Shown here one piece after another: positions 1 through 11,693 of a stretch of DNA of 64,000 nt. A program made the position numbers and the translations under genes. The notes under the pieces are model-generated. The model was not told the origin of the DNA. It saw nothing but the letters and a program-made list of their open reading frames with translations, and did no database searches. The stretch is from contig VJWM01000218.1 in NCBI GenBank assembly GCA_010909165.1, positions 1 through 64,000 on the forward strand, written 5' to 3'. Each line of letters starts with the position of its first letter. The stretch's first letter is position 1. The DNA comes from Anthoceros angustus (taxonomy: Eukaryota; Streptophyta; Anthocerotopsida; Anthocerotales; Anthocerotaceae).

Positions 1-26
1 TTGCTTGGTTTGTGTAGCTAGAGAAA

Positions 27-241
27 ATGGCATCTATGGGATTTGGACGATCTTTCCTTGCTATTTTCCTTGCTCTTCTACTCATGTTTCCAAGCATATT
101 GCTAGGCGTACTAGGAGTCACTTGCGACGTCAAGAGGATAGATATTGATGTGACATATTGAGGGCTCCACGCCGCCTAGTGGTCCTAGCCCCGCAATGAG
201 CCGGGATGCCTCCTCTAGATCCACGGAAGGTGATTGTTCGA
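27..241 (+). pseudogene. Secreted multi-peptide precursor, U1 copy, 5' half
   Basis: The ATG at 27 starts the same signal peptide as in the other units (hydrophobic core SFLAIFLALLLMF), followed by the basic-acidic spacer KRIDID and the first SGP motif region. Two bases are missing after the KRIDID codons compared with the copy at 35,871, which gives an early stop. The CACTA element then splits the gene in the linker after the first motif; the remaining four motifs follow at 11,302-11,693. This copy is therefore disrupted whatever the cause of the small indel. Family and function are discussed under the copy at 21,905. Confidence 0.75.
239..241. other. Target-site duplication CGA (left)
   Basis: CGA stands immediately before CACTACTAG. 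The same CGA stands after the right end (11,302-11,304). Uninterrupted units read GTTCGAGGAG here with a single CGA, so three bases were duplicated on insertion, the size typical of CACTA elements. Confidence 0.93.
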
Positions 242-281
242 CACTACTAGAAACACTGCCTATGTAAGCGTTTTTGTTGTA
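242..281 (+). repeat. CACTA terminal inverted repeat, left
   Basis: CACTACTAGAAAC pairs with the right end read on the minus strand, CACTACTAGGAAC. Further in, both ends share GTATGT or TATGT, then CGTTTTT about 30 bases from the tip. The inverted repeat is thus roughly 35-40 bp and imperfect. Confidence 0.9.
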
Positions 282-301
282 GTTCTTGTTATGGTGATCA
301 C

Positions 302-315
302 AAAGCGTTACAACG
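302..315 (+). repeat. CACTA subterminal motif, left
   Basis: AAAGCGTTACAACG occurs here and, in the same orientation, at 11,144-11,157. Related GTTACAA or TTGTAAC cores lie at about 347, 11,180 and 11,215. Clustered subterminal motifs are the transposase-binding sites in known CACTA elements; binding here is inferred. Confidence 0.6.
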
Positions 316-3300
316 GATGGTATGGGAGACTCATCACACAAGCCTAAGTTTGTTACATTGTCATTACCCTTCTCTCTACTTGAATGGGTGCGACATGCTT
401 CCTTCAAATCCCTCTTTCTCACTTATCTATAGTAAAAATAGTTTCACTACTTGGTACCGGAGTGAGGTCCCAGTTCTAGTTCCATTGTCGATCGGGCCCG
501 TGAACTCCCTTGTAATTATGTTCATCCACGCCCTCCCACGCGTGGTCCGCAGCCTCTTGTCATGCTCGCTTTTTCATGCACCTTCCCTTAAAATATCGGA
601 AACCTCACGCCACATCCACTTGGTGGGTTCCTCTTGCTCGCACACCGGTGGGCGGGTTCTCCACGCGGAGCGTTTGGCTTTTTTGTCTTGTCTTGGGTAT
701 CCGGGCCCGGGGCGTGCCTTGTGGAAAACCGTGACATGGTGATGTTGTTCGGTACCCTAAAAAGTATTTTCGGAAGTGGCATATGTCACGATCCAACCCA
801 TACGAGATGGACAATGTACCAGCAGACGGTCGGTCATCTGATGAGGTACTATGCGGATGTCCGTTGCGATATGGTGAGGATAACAAGATCAACGATTCGA
901 TTGTCACGAATACATTGTTGTTCTTAGAAGTTAGCGACTCGATTCTGTTGTTGTGAGTGTGAAGATGGAGACAAAAGCGAGCTGTGGGCTTGAGTCCTCG
1001 GAATGGCGGCGTCACGGTTGAGCCTTGCATACAACATCGCACTCCACACTTCGTGCTTCCAATGGTGGATTGAAGATTGGAATCCTTGGTGGTAAACGTA
1101 AACAAGGCAAACCACATTTTAAGCCGTCGGCTTTCAAAACCGTCATGGTTTGCGGCCATACCAAATCTTGCAAGAACAACAACGGCACACTCACCTCCCA
1201 CGTCAAACTCCTATCTTCATTGAGCTCTTGTGCATGAAGAACTCGCCTTCATATACCTCCATCACGGCTCCTTATCCTTGTCGGAATAGGTACCCATGTG
1301 ATCGCCCGCCAACAAGGCATGAAGTCCTCCAGCCAAGGTGAAGCGGGCCTCAAGCGATCATGTCTGCCTCGAGTAGGTGGTAATGGCCGTCATTCACTTT
1401 GAAATCTGCATATCGCATGGTCCACCACTGGTGAGTGAACAAAACCCTCGGTACGATACAGCAGAAGTTTGCCCCATCAATTCTTGCTTCACAATAGTGA
1501 CAATGCCACATCTTGTAGATGGGTAAGCATGGACCTTAACGCATGCAGGCGGTCCACGAAGGTAAGCGTTGATCCCAATAGGGCCCCTCTCGCGCATATA
1601 TGTGTTTCCCCATCCACTTGTGAAATTGTGCCTCCTCCGCAATGACGTCGCAAGTTCCCACCAATCCAATCGGCCTTGTTGGGTGCGAGGTAATTTCTCC
1701 AAATTGGGCCACCTTACGCACCACGAAGTGTGAACAAGTGCTCTCCCAACATGGCGTCACAATACAATTTCTCCCTTGCAGTCTCAAATCAGGGGCCGAT
1801 GTGTTCACGCCAATTCTCTCGGAGTGCCTCAAGCTGGTGCACGAATATTGCGAGCTCCTTTGCTCGACCTAGGAACCCAAGACCCAACCTTTGCAAGCTC
1901 CCAAACTTTCCGTTCGGCCGATCTTTGCTAGCGCCACAGCAACGGCCCATCATCCTCCAAACTTGCTCTTTGTGACAAACCGATGATGCATTTCCGGCAA
2001 CCCCGCCTCCATGACTTGGAGCACCCACCTACCCTCTCCCCTCCCCACACATATGGGGTGTGCACATCGCCGAATCAGTGCGCCCACGCACCTTCTCATC
2101 GCTTTCCACGCCCGAGGCTGCACTCCAAATTGGAGCGGCACATGCATATCTGGTTTCTGGCGGTGGAGTTGTCGCTCGGTCGGACTCGAACCCGAATGTG
2201 CCGCCATCTGCCGTCGTGCCTTGTGCCTTCGCAGTACTCTATGGGTAGTTCGCCATTGCCAATGATACCTCCATGTGTTGGGTGTGTAATTGGAGACATT
2301 CGGGCAAGTAGTAAGGCTGTTTGGTGTGCCATCCATGGCGGTCCGTGGCGATTCGAGAAATGTGTAAGGTGGCCGTGAAGCGCATATGCAAGGAAGTGTC
2401 GCGGCAAATAGAAGTCAACCTCGAGTGACAAACACGCTTTAATCTTGGTGAACTTTGGGAAGGCAATGCTTTCCATCTTTACTTCAATTGAACAACTTGC
2501 CGCACACACCCTTTGTGGAAGTGCTACAAAACTCCAGGACATCCTGCGGCGGCGATTTCGTGCACTTGTTGTCGGTCGTCATGGCATGTTTGCGTGTGCC
2601 CTCAGAAATAAACACCTAGGATACGGCATCGCCGCACAGCGTCTTACGGCAAGCGGCTAGTGCGAGGCTTGCAATGCGTCGGCGGCAGTTTGGAATGCGT
2701 CTTCAAATGGAGGTTGCGGCCTTCTCGCCACATTGTGACCGTGTGTCTTTGGGTCTGTTGGGAGCTCCATGTCTTGATGCATGGAAAACTCTTCGTGCAC
2801 ATACATCTTCACATATGAGAGAACTACGGGCGTTGTTGCGGCGATAGCCTTCCGATGGATGCCGGAAAGAATCGATCGCATACAGTGTTGGCAAATGCGT
2901 CTACCAATGCATCGTACCACGGGCATTGGCGTGTAATGCGACCATCTCCTCAAGCCGGTGATGCCATCCAATGTTAGCATCGACAATATAACAAGGTTAA
3001 ATACATTGCTGGTTGGCATCGACACGGAAGCGATGGGTGTCGTGGTATGTGAGAGAGAGGTGGCGTTCTGGCTGGCGGCATTTGAAGTCGCTATTGTGAA
3101 CATCCACATTTTGTGATGTGATAGATGCCGCCCATGAGAATACGAGTGGAGGCGAGTGCGTTGTTGGCGTCCCATCCTTCTCATCAACGAGCGATGTCAT
3201 GTCCGGAGAAAGTGGCGGTGCCCTCAATGCGACTTTCTATGGGCACCGGCGCATTAACATTCTTCGAGGGGTGGGGTATTTTGAGTTTGAACCATCAGTT

Positions 3301-3477
3301 GCAATGCAGCGTATCTGGAATCCGGACTTGACGCACATGCTATGTCCATGCCGTTGCGAACATACACCCATCCGCACACATTTCACGCAACATTGTGAGG
3401 AAACTATCCGCGTTGGTATCGTGAGCGGTGAGTGCCGTGGAATATGCAAGCATGTTCTCCCTACTTGATTACGTGAC
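316..3477. other. CACTA interior, no recognised gene
   Basis: Several open stretches exist on both strands (longest on the minus strand at 605-1,201 and 2,657-3,187, and on the plus strand at 1,983-2,378), but none shows a family motif and they overlap one another in different frames. At 3,118-3,468 a plus-strand stretch with LCPCRCEH vaguely recalls the cysteine-rich N-terminal domain found upstream of TNP2 in plants. I cannot support a gene in this part. Confidence 0.5.
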
Positions 3478-5433
3478 TTGTTTAAGGTTATGCATCTCAT
3501 TTATTTTTCGGGCTTTCAATGCGGTAGCGTAAAATTTGCGGTCCCAGTCCTCATTCACGAGGATGAGGCAGCGTGGGCATGCGCCGTCATTGCTATAAGG
3601 TGCGGTTTGAATCCATCGATGAGCAACACATGTCTCCTCCACTCGGCGACATCAATACGCCACAACCGGATGTATTATGCCCACCCACCGATTCGAGCGG
3701 TGAGCGAGAACGATGTCGGGCGGGCACATGGTGTGGATGATGTGGACATCGATGACAGCATGGCCGGTTGGGATCCCCAACAAGTGCCCAGCGATGACAC
3801 AGCAGCAGCCCGAATTGCCGCGGAAACACCATTGTTCACAGGTTGCGAACATTGCAGTACCACTGAAACTTCTCTCACTGCGACACTTCTGCTCCTATCA
3901 ATCCAATCCAAGTTCGGAATATCTGATGTTGCCATAGCTATATTGGAGGCTCTTGGGCATCATCGCCATCGGAAACTCGCTGCCACGGTCCATGGCGGAG
4001 GCAAAGAAAACCCTATATATGTTTGGGCCCAAGGTCGAAAAGATTCACGCCTGTGTTAATGACTGTTTGCTTTTCCGTGGACCATATGCTTCCGACGAAA
4101 TTTGCCAGAAATGTGCATCGGCCAGATATGTGTCTGGCACGGGTCTACCAAATGGTACTAGGAGAGTACCCCGAAAAGTCCTCTGGCATTTTCCCTGAAG
4201 TCTAGGCTGACTCGTATGTTTTGCACGCCAGAGACAGCTGCGCTCATGACTTCGTACGTGACAATGCGGAGCGTGGATGGTTCCATGGGCATCATGGCGA
4301 TACACACATGGGTCATTCGGATGGGTTGGACGGTTTTGGCTTGGAACCGCGAAATATTCGTTTGCTCGCCAGATGGGTTTAATCCTTTTGGGCATAAGTC
4401 TACATCCCATTCCATTTGGCTGTGTTCTGGTTGTGCACAACCCACCATGGTTGAGTACAATCTCAATATCATAATGCCAATTATAGTGCGGGGCCCCACA
4501 TTGTCCCGAATTTCGATGTCTACATGGAGCCACTATTGCAGGAGTTGAGTGACCTTTGGACTGGGATACCAATGGAAGACTTCTCACAACCGGAAGGCAG
4601 CCCGCAGCGGAAATTCCGCTTGCGTGCAGCTATTTTGCACACGATAGCTGATTACCCGGGCTTGGGAACATTGTCGGGGTTTCAGGTGAAAGGGTCGCGG
4701 GCATGTATGGAATGTTGGGATGCATTAGGATCCCGATGGGCGCAGCACCTTCAAAAGGAGGTATATCTGGGGTACCGCCGATGGCTGCCACCCAACCACC
4801 CCATGCGCCGCCTTCATTCGAATATGTACAATGGTGAAGTGGAAAGGCTCACGGCCACACGCACCAACTTATGCCACGGTCATCTCCGACATGGAACGTA
4901 GGGAGAAAGCAACATCGAGGGAGTTGAGGGAGCGAGGGTTGTTCGGCACCCGTCGCTTGTTGCTGTGGTTCAAATATTTACCATATTGGAGGGATATGCC
5001 GAAGTGGGCACAGAAGGATGTGATGCACGTTGAAAGAAACAATGCGGAGACTATCTGGCACACTCTAACAGGAGAAAAGGATGACTTGAAATCCCGGTTG
5101 GACATGGAAGAATACGGTGGGAAGCACGACTTGTGGCCTCGTGGAGCCAATAGGGACCAATATACTCCGGCGACGTATGTGTTATCGTCTCCGGACTTGG
5201 AGAAGGTTATGAAGGAAATGCAAGCAATCAAACTACCCACCGGATATGCTTCTAACATCGCAAATAAGCTAGCTTCGGGCAAAGTGGGGAGTTTAAAAGC
5301 ACACGATTGGCATGTACTAATGGAAATATACTTCCCAATTGTTTTAAGGGGAAGAATTAAACCAGATGTGTACAAGGCGGTGGCCGGGTTGAGCAAACTT
5401 TATCGGTGGATATGCCTGAGAATCGAGGCATGA
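3478..5433 (+). pseudogene. TNP2-family CACTA transposase (frameshifted)
   Basis: This is the transposase that cuts and joins the element ends in the nucleus. Recognisable TNP2 blocks in order: PLFTGCEH at about 3,820; AEAKKTL, EKIHACVNDCLLFRG and CQKC at 3,990-4,130; PRKVLWHFP at 4,170; TPETAALMTS at 4,225; SPDGFNPFG at 4,370; VYMEPLLQELSDLWTG at 4,520; LSGFQVKGSRACMECW at 4,670; YLGYRRWLPPNHPMR at 4,770; KDVMHVERN at 5,010; SLKAHDWHVLM at 5,295. The blocks are in family order, but the frame changes at about 3,960, 4,200, 4,400, 4,510 and 4,850, so no long open frame exists. Plant TNP2 genes have introns, yet these shifts fall inside conserved blocks, so they are decay or consensus errors. 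The true start is not determined; homology begins near 3,820. Confidence 0.9.
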
Positions 5434-6136
5434 GGTGGGAAGAATGCAAGCGAGTGCATCAAAGTCATGTGCGACTTGGAGGGAATTCCCACCTAAATTG
5501 TTTGATATTTCCACCCACCTCATTATTCATCTTGTGGATGAGGTCGCACTTCTTCCTGCTCATGTCGGATGGATGTATCCGGTTGAAAGATATCTAGGAA
5601 GGAGGAAGGAAGACATCCGACAACGCAAAGAAAACCGAGGGAAGCATGGCGGAGGGTATGTTCGAGAGGAGGCTGTCATGTTTGCAAAGGCTTACCTTCG
5701 GCGACATCATCCGCAAACAGCCCATATTTACGGTGAGAAAGATGAGCACGACCGCGACGGTGAACCGTTAGGAATGGGCAAGCCATACAAGTTCACCACG
5801 TCGGAGCTCCACCAGGTCCACAATTTTGTGTTGAGACACACGATGGTTCTTGACCCCTTCCTATAGCTTTACAACGAAGAGGTCATGGATGTTGATGCTG
5901 ATGAAGACAGGCAATCTTTCCGCGCGTGGGTTCATCTTGGGATTCGGAAGGTGGGAGTCATCCGTATTTTGCTGTTGCGCCATAATGGATGGGCCTTCTA
6001 TTTCGCGACTACTTATAGGCACATGTGGAGCAATGGTAGCCACCTACGCACCTTTGCGAAGCGTCGCGCCACTCGGACTGAGTTTGTACAAAGTATGTCA
6101 TGGGAGGCGGTGTCTGGACATACTATGGCAATGTAG
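5406..6136 (+). pseudogene. TNP2 C-terminal part, DUF4218-like
   Basis: One frame from 5,435 reads through LFDISTHLIIHLVDEV, then GWMYPVERYLGRRKEDIRQR, then GYVREEAVMFAKAYL, then ELHQVHNFVLRHT, which is the DUF4218 pattern that follows TNP2 in plant CACTA transposases. A TAG at 5,864-5,866 interrupts the frame, which then stays open to 6,136. The preceding transposase block ends in another frame at 5,433 with 28 bases of overlap, so one shift joins the two parts into a single protein. The domain has no known catalytic role on its own. Confidence 0.85.
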
Positions 6137-6451
6137 CGGAAATAATTCGAGTGTTTTGCGGATTCGAGCCAATGGTCCTTAAGGTCAAGTGGTTTGAGTG
6201 TAATCCAAGTGGGAGATCCCAATCCATTCGCGAAACTTACGGTGGATTTGATCTCGTGTTCACCGGAAGGACCGCACATATGTTGCGATGGAGTTGACAC
6301 CCCTTTCATATGGCCACATCAAGTTACACAATGCATATTCCATCACATAGCGGAGAATAGAGGTGGGCTTTATGTTTACACGCTGGCGTGGTGGAGGAGA
6401 GTCGTAATAATGACTCGGGGCTTCATAGAATTTTCTTCTTATGCGACTTGA
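6079..6451 (+). pseudogene. TNP2 C-terminal part, DUF4216-like
   Basis: VWTYYGNVAEIIRVF, VLKVKWFECNP and, after one frame change near 6,270, TPFIWPHQVTQCIFH match the order of conserved blocks in DUF4216 (aromatic 'YYG' start, K-W-F/V centre, 'PF...Q..Q.F' end). This domain usually closes the TNP2 polypeptide of plant CACTA elements. The reading ends at the TGA around 6,451. Confidence 0.75.
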
Positions 6452-9400
6452 GTTGGAACACTTTATGAACATGGGTTTCCATATACAAAAAAGGCAACCT
6501 TAGGCGCGGTCAAGTTATGGCGCGACATTGGGACACACTCCGCTCTAAGGCGTGTTATCGCCGCAACGTCTCGGACCGAGTATAGGACCCACCATGTCCG
6601 CTCTTCTCCAAAACCATTCCGCAATGGGGAGATCCGCACCAGTCCATCCAATGTGTAATATCTAGCAATGACCCACCTCCAAAGACACGCCCGCGCATCC
6701 AAAACCTCGCCACCGCAAAGTTGCAAGCCATCGCGCGTCTTCATCGCAGTTGGGCGCCGTGGTGGGCGCGGTGTGCCCGTCCACGTTTGGCGTATGGTGC
6801 CCTCCACCTCGGCAAGAAATCAGTATCCGTTGCTTCCATCCGGCTGCCGCCATGCCCATTACACTCACACCTACAAAGCCGCCCAAACCATAAGATACGA
6901 AGATGACGCAGCCCGCGGACAATATGGCCGACAATTGAACGCAAGCTCGCGAAATCCAAGCGGCAGAATCGACCGTCTTCAATGCGAAACCAGAGGGCAA
7001 ATGGGTGTGAGGGAGGAGGCGTAAATGGAAGCCTTATATCCAGAAAGGCTGCAATTATGACAGCATGACGAGGATGGACTCATTGGTGGCGCTACGTCTG
7101 ACAAGTGTGAAGCGTGCATGGAAATATTCGCCCCTCGGGTTGAGAGAACGCGGCTTTCCATTTTAATGTTCGATCATACAATGCTATATACCATGTTTGA
7201 GGAGAGGCGGTGTCCTTGGAACATGGTCTTTTCCCAACAAGATACCATGTCATCGAACCATGATATTTCCGCTCATACCATGCTCCTTGGAACATGGGGA
7301 TGTCATGATACTCGATACATAGGGCGGAAATTATGCATTTGTGTATGTACCTTGTTCCTTGGACCATGGTATTTGCACAAACCATGTCGTGGGGACATGG
7401 TGATGGCATGGGAGGAAGTTCCTTGGTTGATGGGTTCGATGCCTATATATGTCATGCTATATATATGGCTGGTAAATGGGCATGAATGACATATTGAATG
7501 TGAGGACAACCGCGCGTACATGCTCGAGTCGTCATGATGCTTGGCACGCGTTCCTCAAAGTTGTAGGCACGCCCGCGAAAGGAATGTGACACCACGCATG
7601 TTCCTGGGCGTCAACTTCAGTCATCACTGCGTATGTGCAAGACGCCTGCCTCTCAATCCATACATGGCTCCCCGGGAGCCGACGAAACGACCCTCCAGCA
7701 GTTTGCGCAATGACCCAGAGCGCGGAACAAAGGCTGTGTCCTCCATGAGGGTTCAATCGGACAGAGTGAAAGCAGGGCGATGCGCCGCCGGGGTGAAGGA
7801 CCGTCGACGCTCCCAGGCATTTGGGCGCCAACGGTTGGGGCATGAAGACGCCAGAACCACCTACTTGCAGGCCTGTGTGCAGGAGGCAGCACAATTGTCT
7901 ATTAGAGGTGCTGGAGTTGCCAACGACGGCCATATGCGAATGGGAATAACCGAAGCCTGGGGATTCAGGGGTGAAATGGAGTCTGAATGTATTCATATAT
8001 GGACGGAGGCAGACGACATTGGCGAATACTGTTCGGATTGTGGGATGCTAGGGTTTTCGGAGCCGCCCCTCTACGGAATCGAGACACGCTTCCTCGTCAT
8101 GCACACCGGGTTGAAGAAACAACAAAATGACTAGGAGCTTTGAGGCTAGCAAGAAAAGAATTGTCCATACATGCCTGAGAATTGGATCCAATTTGGAACA
8201 GGAAGTTGCTTTTCAGATTGTAGATTTGTTGTGGGTGCTTGGCGATGACTGCAACCATGCTTAGCTTGTAGACCAGTGTTGCCGGTGACCTTTTTTGCTT
8301 TGACACCGATTCAGGGGAAGGCATTTGCCTCCCTCGCAAAGTATATGTTATATGAGTTGTGTGAATTTCTGGCTATAGGGAATGAAACTAAAATAGAGAT
8401 TTAAATGTCCCTCAATGGCGAACGTGCGGTCAGTGCGGCACCGTATGCCATAACAAGAGATTACTTGAAGTGTAACAAGACATGCACGCCACCGAAATGC
8501 GTGTCCTTGACCACACCGCCGCATGCGAGGCGGGTGCATGGGGTTTTGTGCAGGTCATTTGAAAAGAACATTTATCACAAGCCATCACAACCGCTCAAAT
8601 CTTATCGGCAGATCTCCGCACCACCGCCGACGGGGACTACTGGATGGCTCCTACCATGGACCAATTTTCCCTGGTGCAAGTCATTTCAACAACGTGGCGA
8701 AGAAACCGACCGGTCTGGCGGATGGTCAGCCGTCGCCCGTCGCCTTCCATACTTCTGACCCAATTAGGCGGTAAGCCACACATGGTTGGCGCACTAAGTC
8801 ACTAAAGGTGGTCGGCAACATGAGGCGAATGGCTGTGAACATGGCAGGTGGCGGCGTTGAGGAATTCAACCTCCCATCTCCGCAGTCAGCTGACTTGCAC
8901 GCGAGTGGGGGGGGATACACCGATCACCATGGAGTTCCCACACTGCCAGACACGGTAAGACCACGCGATCCCGTCTCATTCCAAGCGAGTGTCCGATCCA
9001 GGAAGCCCATGACAACGTGCGGCTCGCAGTGATTTCCACGCGTGGACTATCGGGCAAATGGCAATGCAATCTGGTCATCCGGAGGCGAAGCGGCGGAAGT
9101 TTGCCGGCCGCCACTCACCCTATACCCACCCGACGGGCGATTCGCAGGAGGTCAAGGAAATGCGCGATCGACCTCCCGGTTGACGTCGTGCATTGCATAA
9201 TGCTTGGGGTCGGAGCTTTGTTGCGGTGGGCAAGCGGCTAGCCTTCTGCTGTAAATGGGCCACCTTCTTGTTGACCACATGGACAACACGCACTGATGTT
9301 TGGTGAGAAAACATGGAATGTCGTGGGTTCGAGCGCCGGCCCAGCCCATGGCACCCGTGGCAACGCAAACCTCCCGGGATGAGGAAGTGGAAGGAGGCGG
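6452..9400. other. CACTA interior, no recognised gene
   Basis: The longest open stretch is 7,541-8,134 on the plus strand (197 codons, arginine-rich first half, a CSDCG cysteine pair near the end); it matches no family I know. The rest holds only short overlapping frames. A cluster of CATG-containing motifs lies at 7,185-7,400 (separate entry). Confidence 0.4.
7185..7400. repeat. Cluster of CCATG/CATGG motifs
   Basis: At least nine copies of ACCATG or its inverse CATGGT/CATGGG occur within about 215 bp, in both orientations. Three of them sit in the longer form CCTTGGAACATGG or CCTTGGACCATGG (around 7,213, 7,283 and 7,355). Such dense bidirectional short motifs could be protein-binding sites. 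Confidence 0.55.
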
Positions 9401-9436
9401 GAGCGTTGGCAAGGTGAATGAGTTGCTATTCGGGGC

Positions 9437-10385
9437 TTGACCTCAAGACACAAGGAATTCTTGGAACTCATTCGGACAAAGGCTACCAACGAGATACCGG
9501 TAGGTGGAGCGAATTGTCAAAGTCGAGGAGGAAGACATTATGCGAAGATGTCTTGTACAGTTCCGGACTTGATGAAGGCGGGCTGCCCATTTTTAGCCAA
9601 CATACAAGGAGTAGGAACCAACGGTATGTAGCTGACCAAGGCTTGTGCCTTAGAGGAAAAAAGGGAAACAGTCCTCGAATTCAAGCCACCCATGGCGGAT
9701 GACAAGGTATGGCAAGAGGTGCTTACATGGGCACGGGTTGAACTTGACAACATGGCAACTTTTGCCCTCCAAAGCTCAACTAGCGCAAAGGCAAGACTCA
9801 AGGCGGATGGCGAGGGCCTAACCAAGATGGCGTTGTGGGAAGAAGGGATGGATCTACAAGTTCCAGAAAAGCATGGGAGGGATCCAACGATCGAGGAGCT
9901 TGAATTTGGGGCTCTCCGTCCTATGAAAACATAACCGAACTGTCATGCGGAGGTGGAGGGTCTGGAAGGATTTCTCGCGTCAGAGCTAAGAAGGAGGGAA
10001 GGAAGCGGAAATATGACCCTCCAAACATCGAGGATATACGAGATCGGACCGGAACATGTGGCGGACGAAGATGGCGATGGCGAGGAGGATCAAGAAGGAG
10101 GTAATGGTGTGTTTGAGGACCATATGTCAAGTGGCGACGCTCCGAGGACGACAATGCCGATGGCGAGAATGGGGATGCGGGGAAGATGGGCAAGAAGGGG
10201 AAAGAGAAGTGGAAGAAGAGGATGAGGAAGAGGACAATGAGGAAGAGGACAAGGAGGACGAGAACGCAGGGAAGCCGAGACCGAGGAAGAGGAGGGTCAT
10301 GCGGAAGGCAGCACAGGAGATGGAGGTCATTGATGATGGGAGTGATTCGAGACGACGTGCACAATTCCGGAAGAAGGGTCGGTGA
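9437..10385 (+). CDS. Possible second CACTA gene: protein with acidic and basic tracts
   Basis: One frame (9,437 to 10,225) is broken by only two stops (9,631 and 9,934) and looks continuous in composition: segments such as KEFLELIRTKATNEIP, WQEVLTWARVELDNM and ADEDGDGEEDQEGG. Near 10,200 the coding-like signal moves to another frame, with an acidic run (EEDEEEDNEEEDKEDE) followed by the basic PRPRKRR, a likely nuclear localisation signal. This layout would fit a DNA- or chromatin-binding accessory protein of the transposon, similar in position to TNPA-type genes. No named domain is recognisable. It could also be captured host sequence. Stops and shifts may be consensus errors. Confidence 0.35.
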
Positions 10386-11261
10386 CGACCCAGACCGCAA
10401 GGGAAGGGAAATTCGCCGAGGAAAGGGGTGGCCCCACATATGGAAGTCACGAGTAACAAGGGCCGCAGCTTCCGAAAGGAAAGGCGTCGGGGAAAAGCAA
10501 GCGGTCATCGGTTTCTTGTGTAAGATTGGTGTTCGATGTTGGTCACTTTCTTGTTTCGGTATCTTTGCATCATCGGTGTTTGGTGTCTGTGTGCGAGGAG
10601 AACCATCCTTAAAGCCGGGATCATGCACCGAGAAAGACGGCCGAGCGAAGCATAGCACCAGTGTGTAGAAGGTCGCGAGCGGAAAAGGCCAAAGGCCGCA
10701 AACGCATCCGGAGCGACAAAGCCGTCAAATACCCCGCTGAGTACGATTAGATAGTCATATGCATATGGCTTATGGTGCATGGGCCTCCTGTGCTGGCCAT
10801 AAAACATGATACAACGATTTACAAATGCTCTGGAATTAATGCGTTTATTCTACATGTTGTATGCCAAATACGCAGAACAATACACACCATCGTCGTACAT
10901 ACAATCCCCATACATTCAAATACGTCAATATGTTTTCACGATAAATACGGCAGGTGTACGGTGGGTCGAAAAATAAGTGGCAGGCATAAAGGGGCATCCA
11001 TAAAGGGGCATCCACAGTACGCCCGCATCATCGGGGGGTGGCGTGCGGCACATAAATGTGTGCGCACGCCCCCTTCATGTCGAGCGGGCAAGCAGATCCC
11101 CTTAATCCATGCTCACCAACCCGAGGCCCAACCTCGCTCAACCAAAGCGTTACAACGAATCGCCTTCTAACAATTTAATTGTAACGATTTCGCTGGCTCG
11201 GGGGACCGAACCAGAACCGTTACAATGGACATTATAATATAACAATAGGACATATATATGT
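10386..11261. other. CACTA 3' region, non-coding
   Basis: Contains a basic coding-like tail up to about 10,500, then AT-rich sequence, two adjacent copies of CATAAAGGGGCATCCA at 10,985-11,013, and the right subterminal GTTACAA motifs at about 11,147, 11,180 and 11,215. No gene is seen. Confidence 0.5.
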
Positions 11262-11301
11262 TACAAAAAAACGTGACATACCCACCTGGTTCCTAGTAGT
11301 G
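11262..11301 (-). repeat. CACTA terminal inverted repeat, right
   Basis: Read on the minus strand it begins CACTACTAGGAACC, matching the left tip. It is followed at 11,302-11,304 by CGA, the second copy of the target duplication, and then by the peptide-gene linker GGAGACGAAGG. Confidence 0.9.
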
Positions 11302-11693
11302 CGAGGAGACGAAGGCATCTTGAGGGCTCCTAGAAAACCACCTAGTGGTGCTAGCCACAGTAATGAGCACAGGATGCCTCCTCGATGTAGAGAAAGTGAC
11401 TGCTCAAGGAGGCGCATCTTGAGGGCTCGGTGAAACCACCTAGCGGTGCTAGCTCGGCAATGAGCACAGGATGCCTCCTCTGAGGCAAAGAAAGTAATTG
11501 TTGGAGGCACAAAGGCATCTTGAGAGCTCCAAGAAAACCACCTAGTGGTGCTAGCCACGGCAATGAGCACAGGATGCCTCCTCTAGATCCATCAAGGTGA
11601 CTCTTGAGGCAGGCGCATCTTGAGGGCTCCACGAAACCACCTAGCGGTGCTAGCCACAGTAATGAGCACAGGATGCCTCCTCTAGATCCATAG
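11302..11693 (+). pseudogene. Secreted multi-peptide precursor, U1 copy, 3' half
   Basis: Carries motifs 2-5 of the precursor (starting near 11,318, 11,408, 11,516 and 11,609), each encoding a version of LRAPRKPPSGAS followed by NE(P/H).MPP, and ends with the stop TAG at 11,691-11,693 directly after MPPLDP. It is separated from its signal peptide by the 11-kb transposon. Confidence 0.75.

Larger units (their letters stand above)
1..241 (+). repeat. Tandem unit U1, left part (before the CACTA insertion)
   Basis: The first 241 bases match the start of the other 5.4-kb units (compare 16,487, 21,879, 30,486, 35,845 and 41,257). The unit resumes at 11,302. Without the inserted element and one copy of its target duplication this unit is about 5,423 bp long, the same size as its neighbours. 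Confidence 0.93.
242..11301 (+). mobile_element. CACTA (CMC/En-Spm type) DNA transposon, 11,060 bp
   Basis: The element starts CACTACTAGAAAC and ends in the inverted form CCTAGTAGTG, with a CGA duplication on both sides. Inside are a TNP2-family transposase (3,478-5,433) followed by DUF4218- and DUF4216-like segments (5,406-6,451), all on the plus strand. Short subterminal motifs with the core GTTACAA occur near both ends. It sits inside the peptide-precursor gene of unit U1. About half of its length (316-3,477 and 6,452-9,400) shows no gene I recognise; autonomous CACTA elements usually carry a second gene and often captured host DNA, and the acidic/basic reading frame at 9,437-10,385 is the best candidate for the former. 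Confidence 0.95.

Noticed and set aside
605-3187. Several minus-strand open frames in the left part of the CACTA element
   Set aside because: No family motif, frames overlap each other and plus-strand frames of similar length; kept only as an unassigned region.
4045-4587. Minus-strand 180-codon frame opposite the transposase
   Set aside because: Overlaps conserved TNP2 blocks on the plus strand and is a shadow of them.
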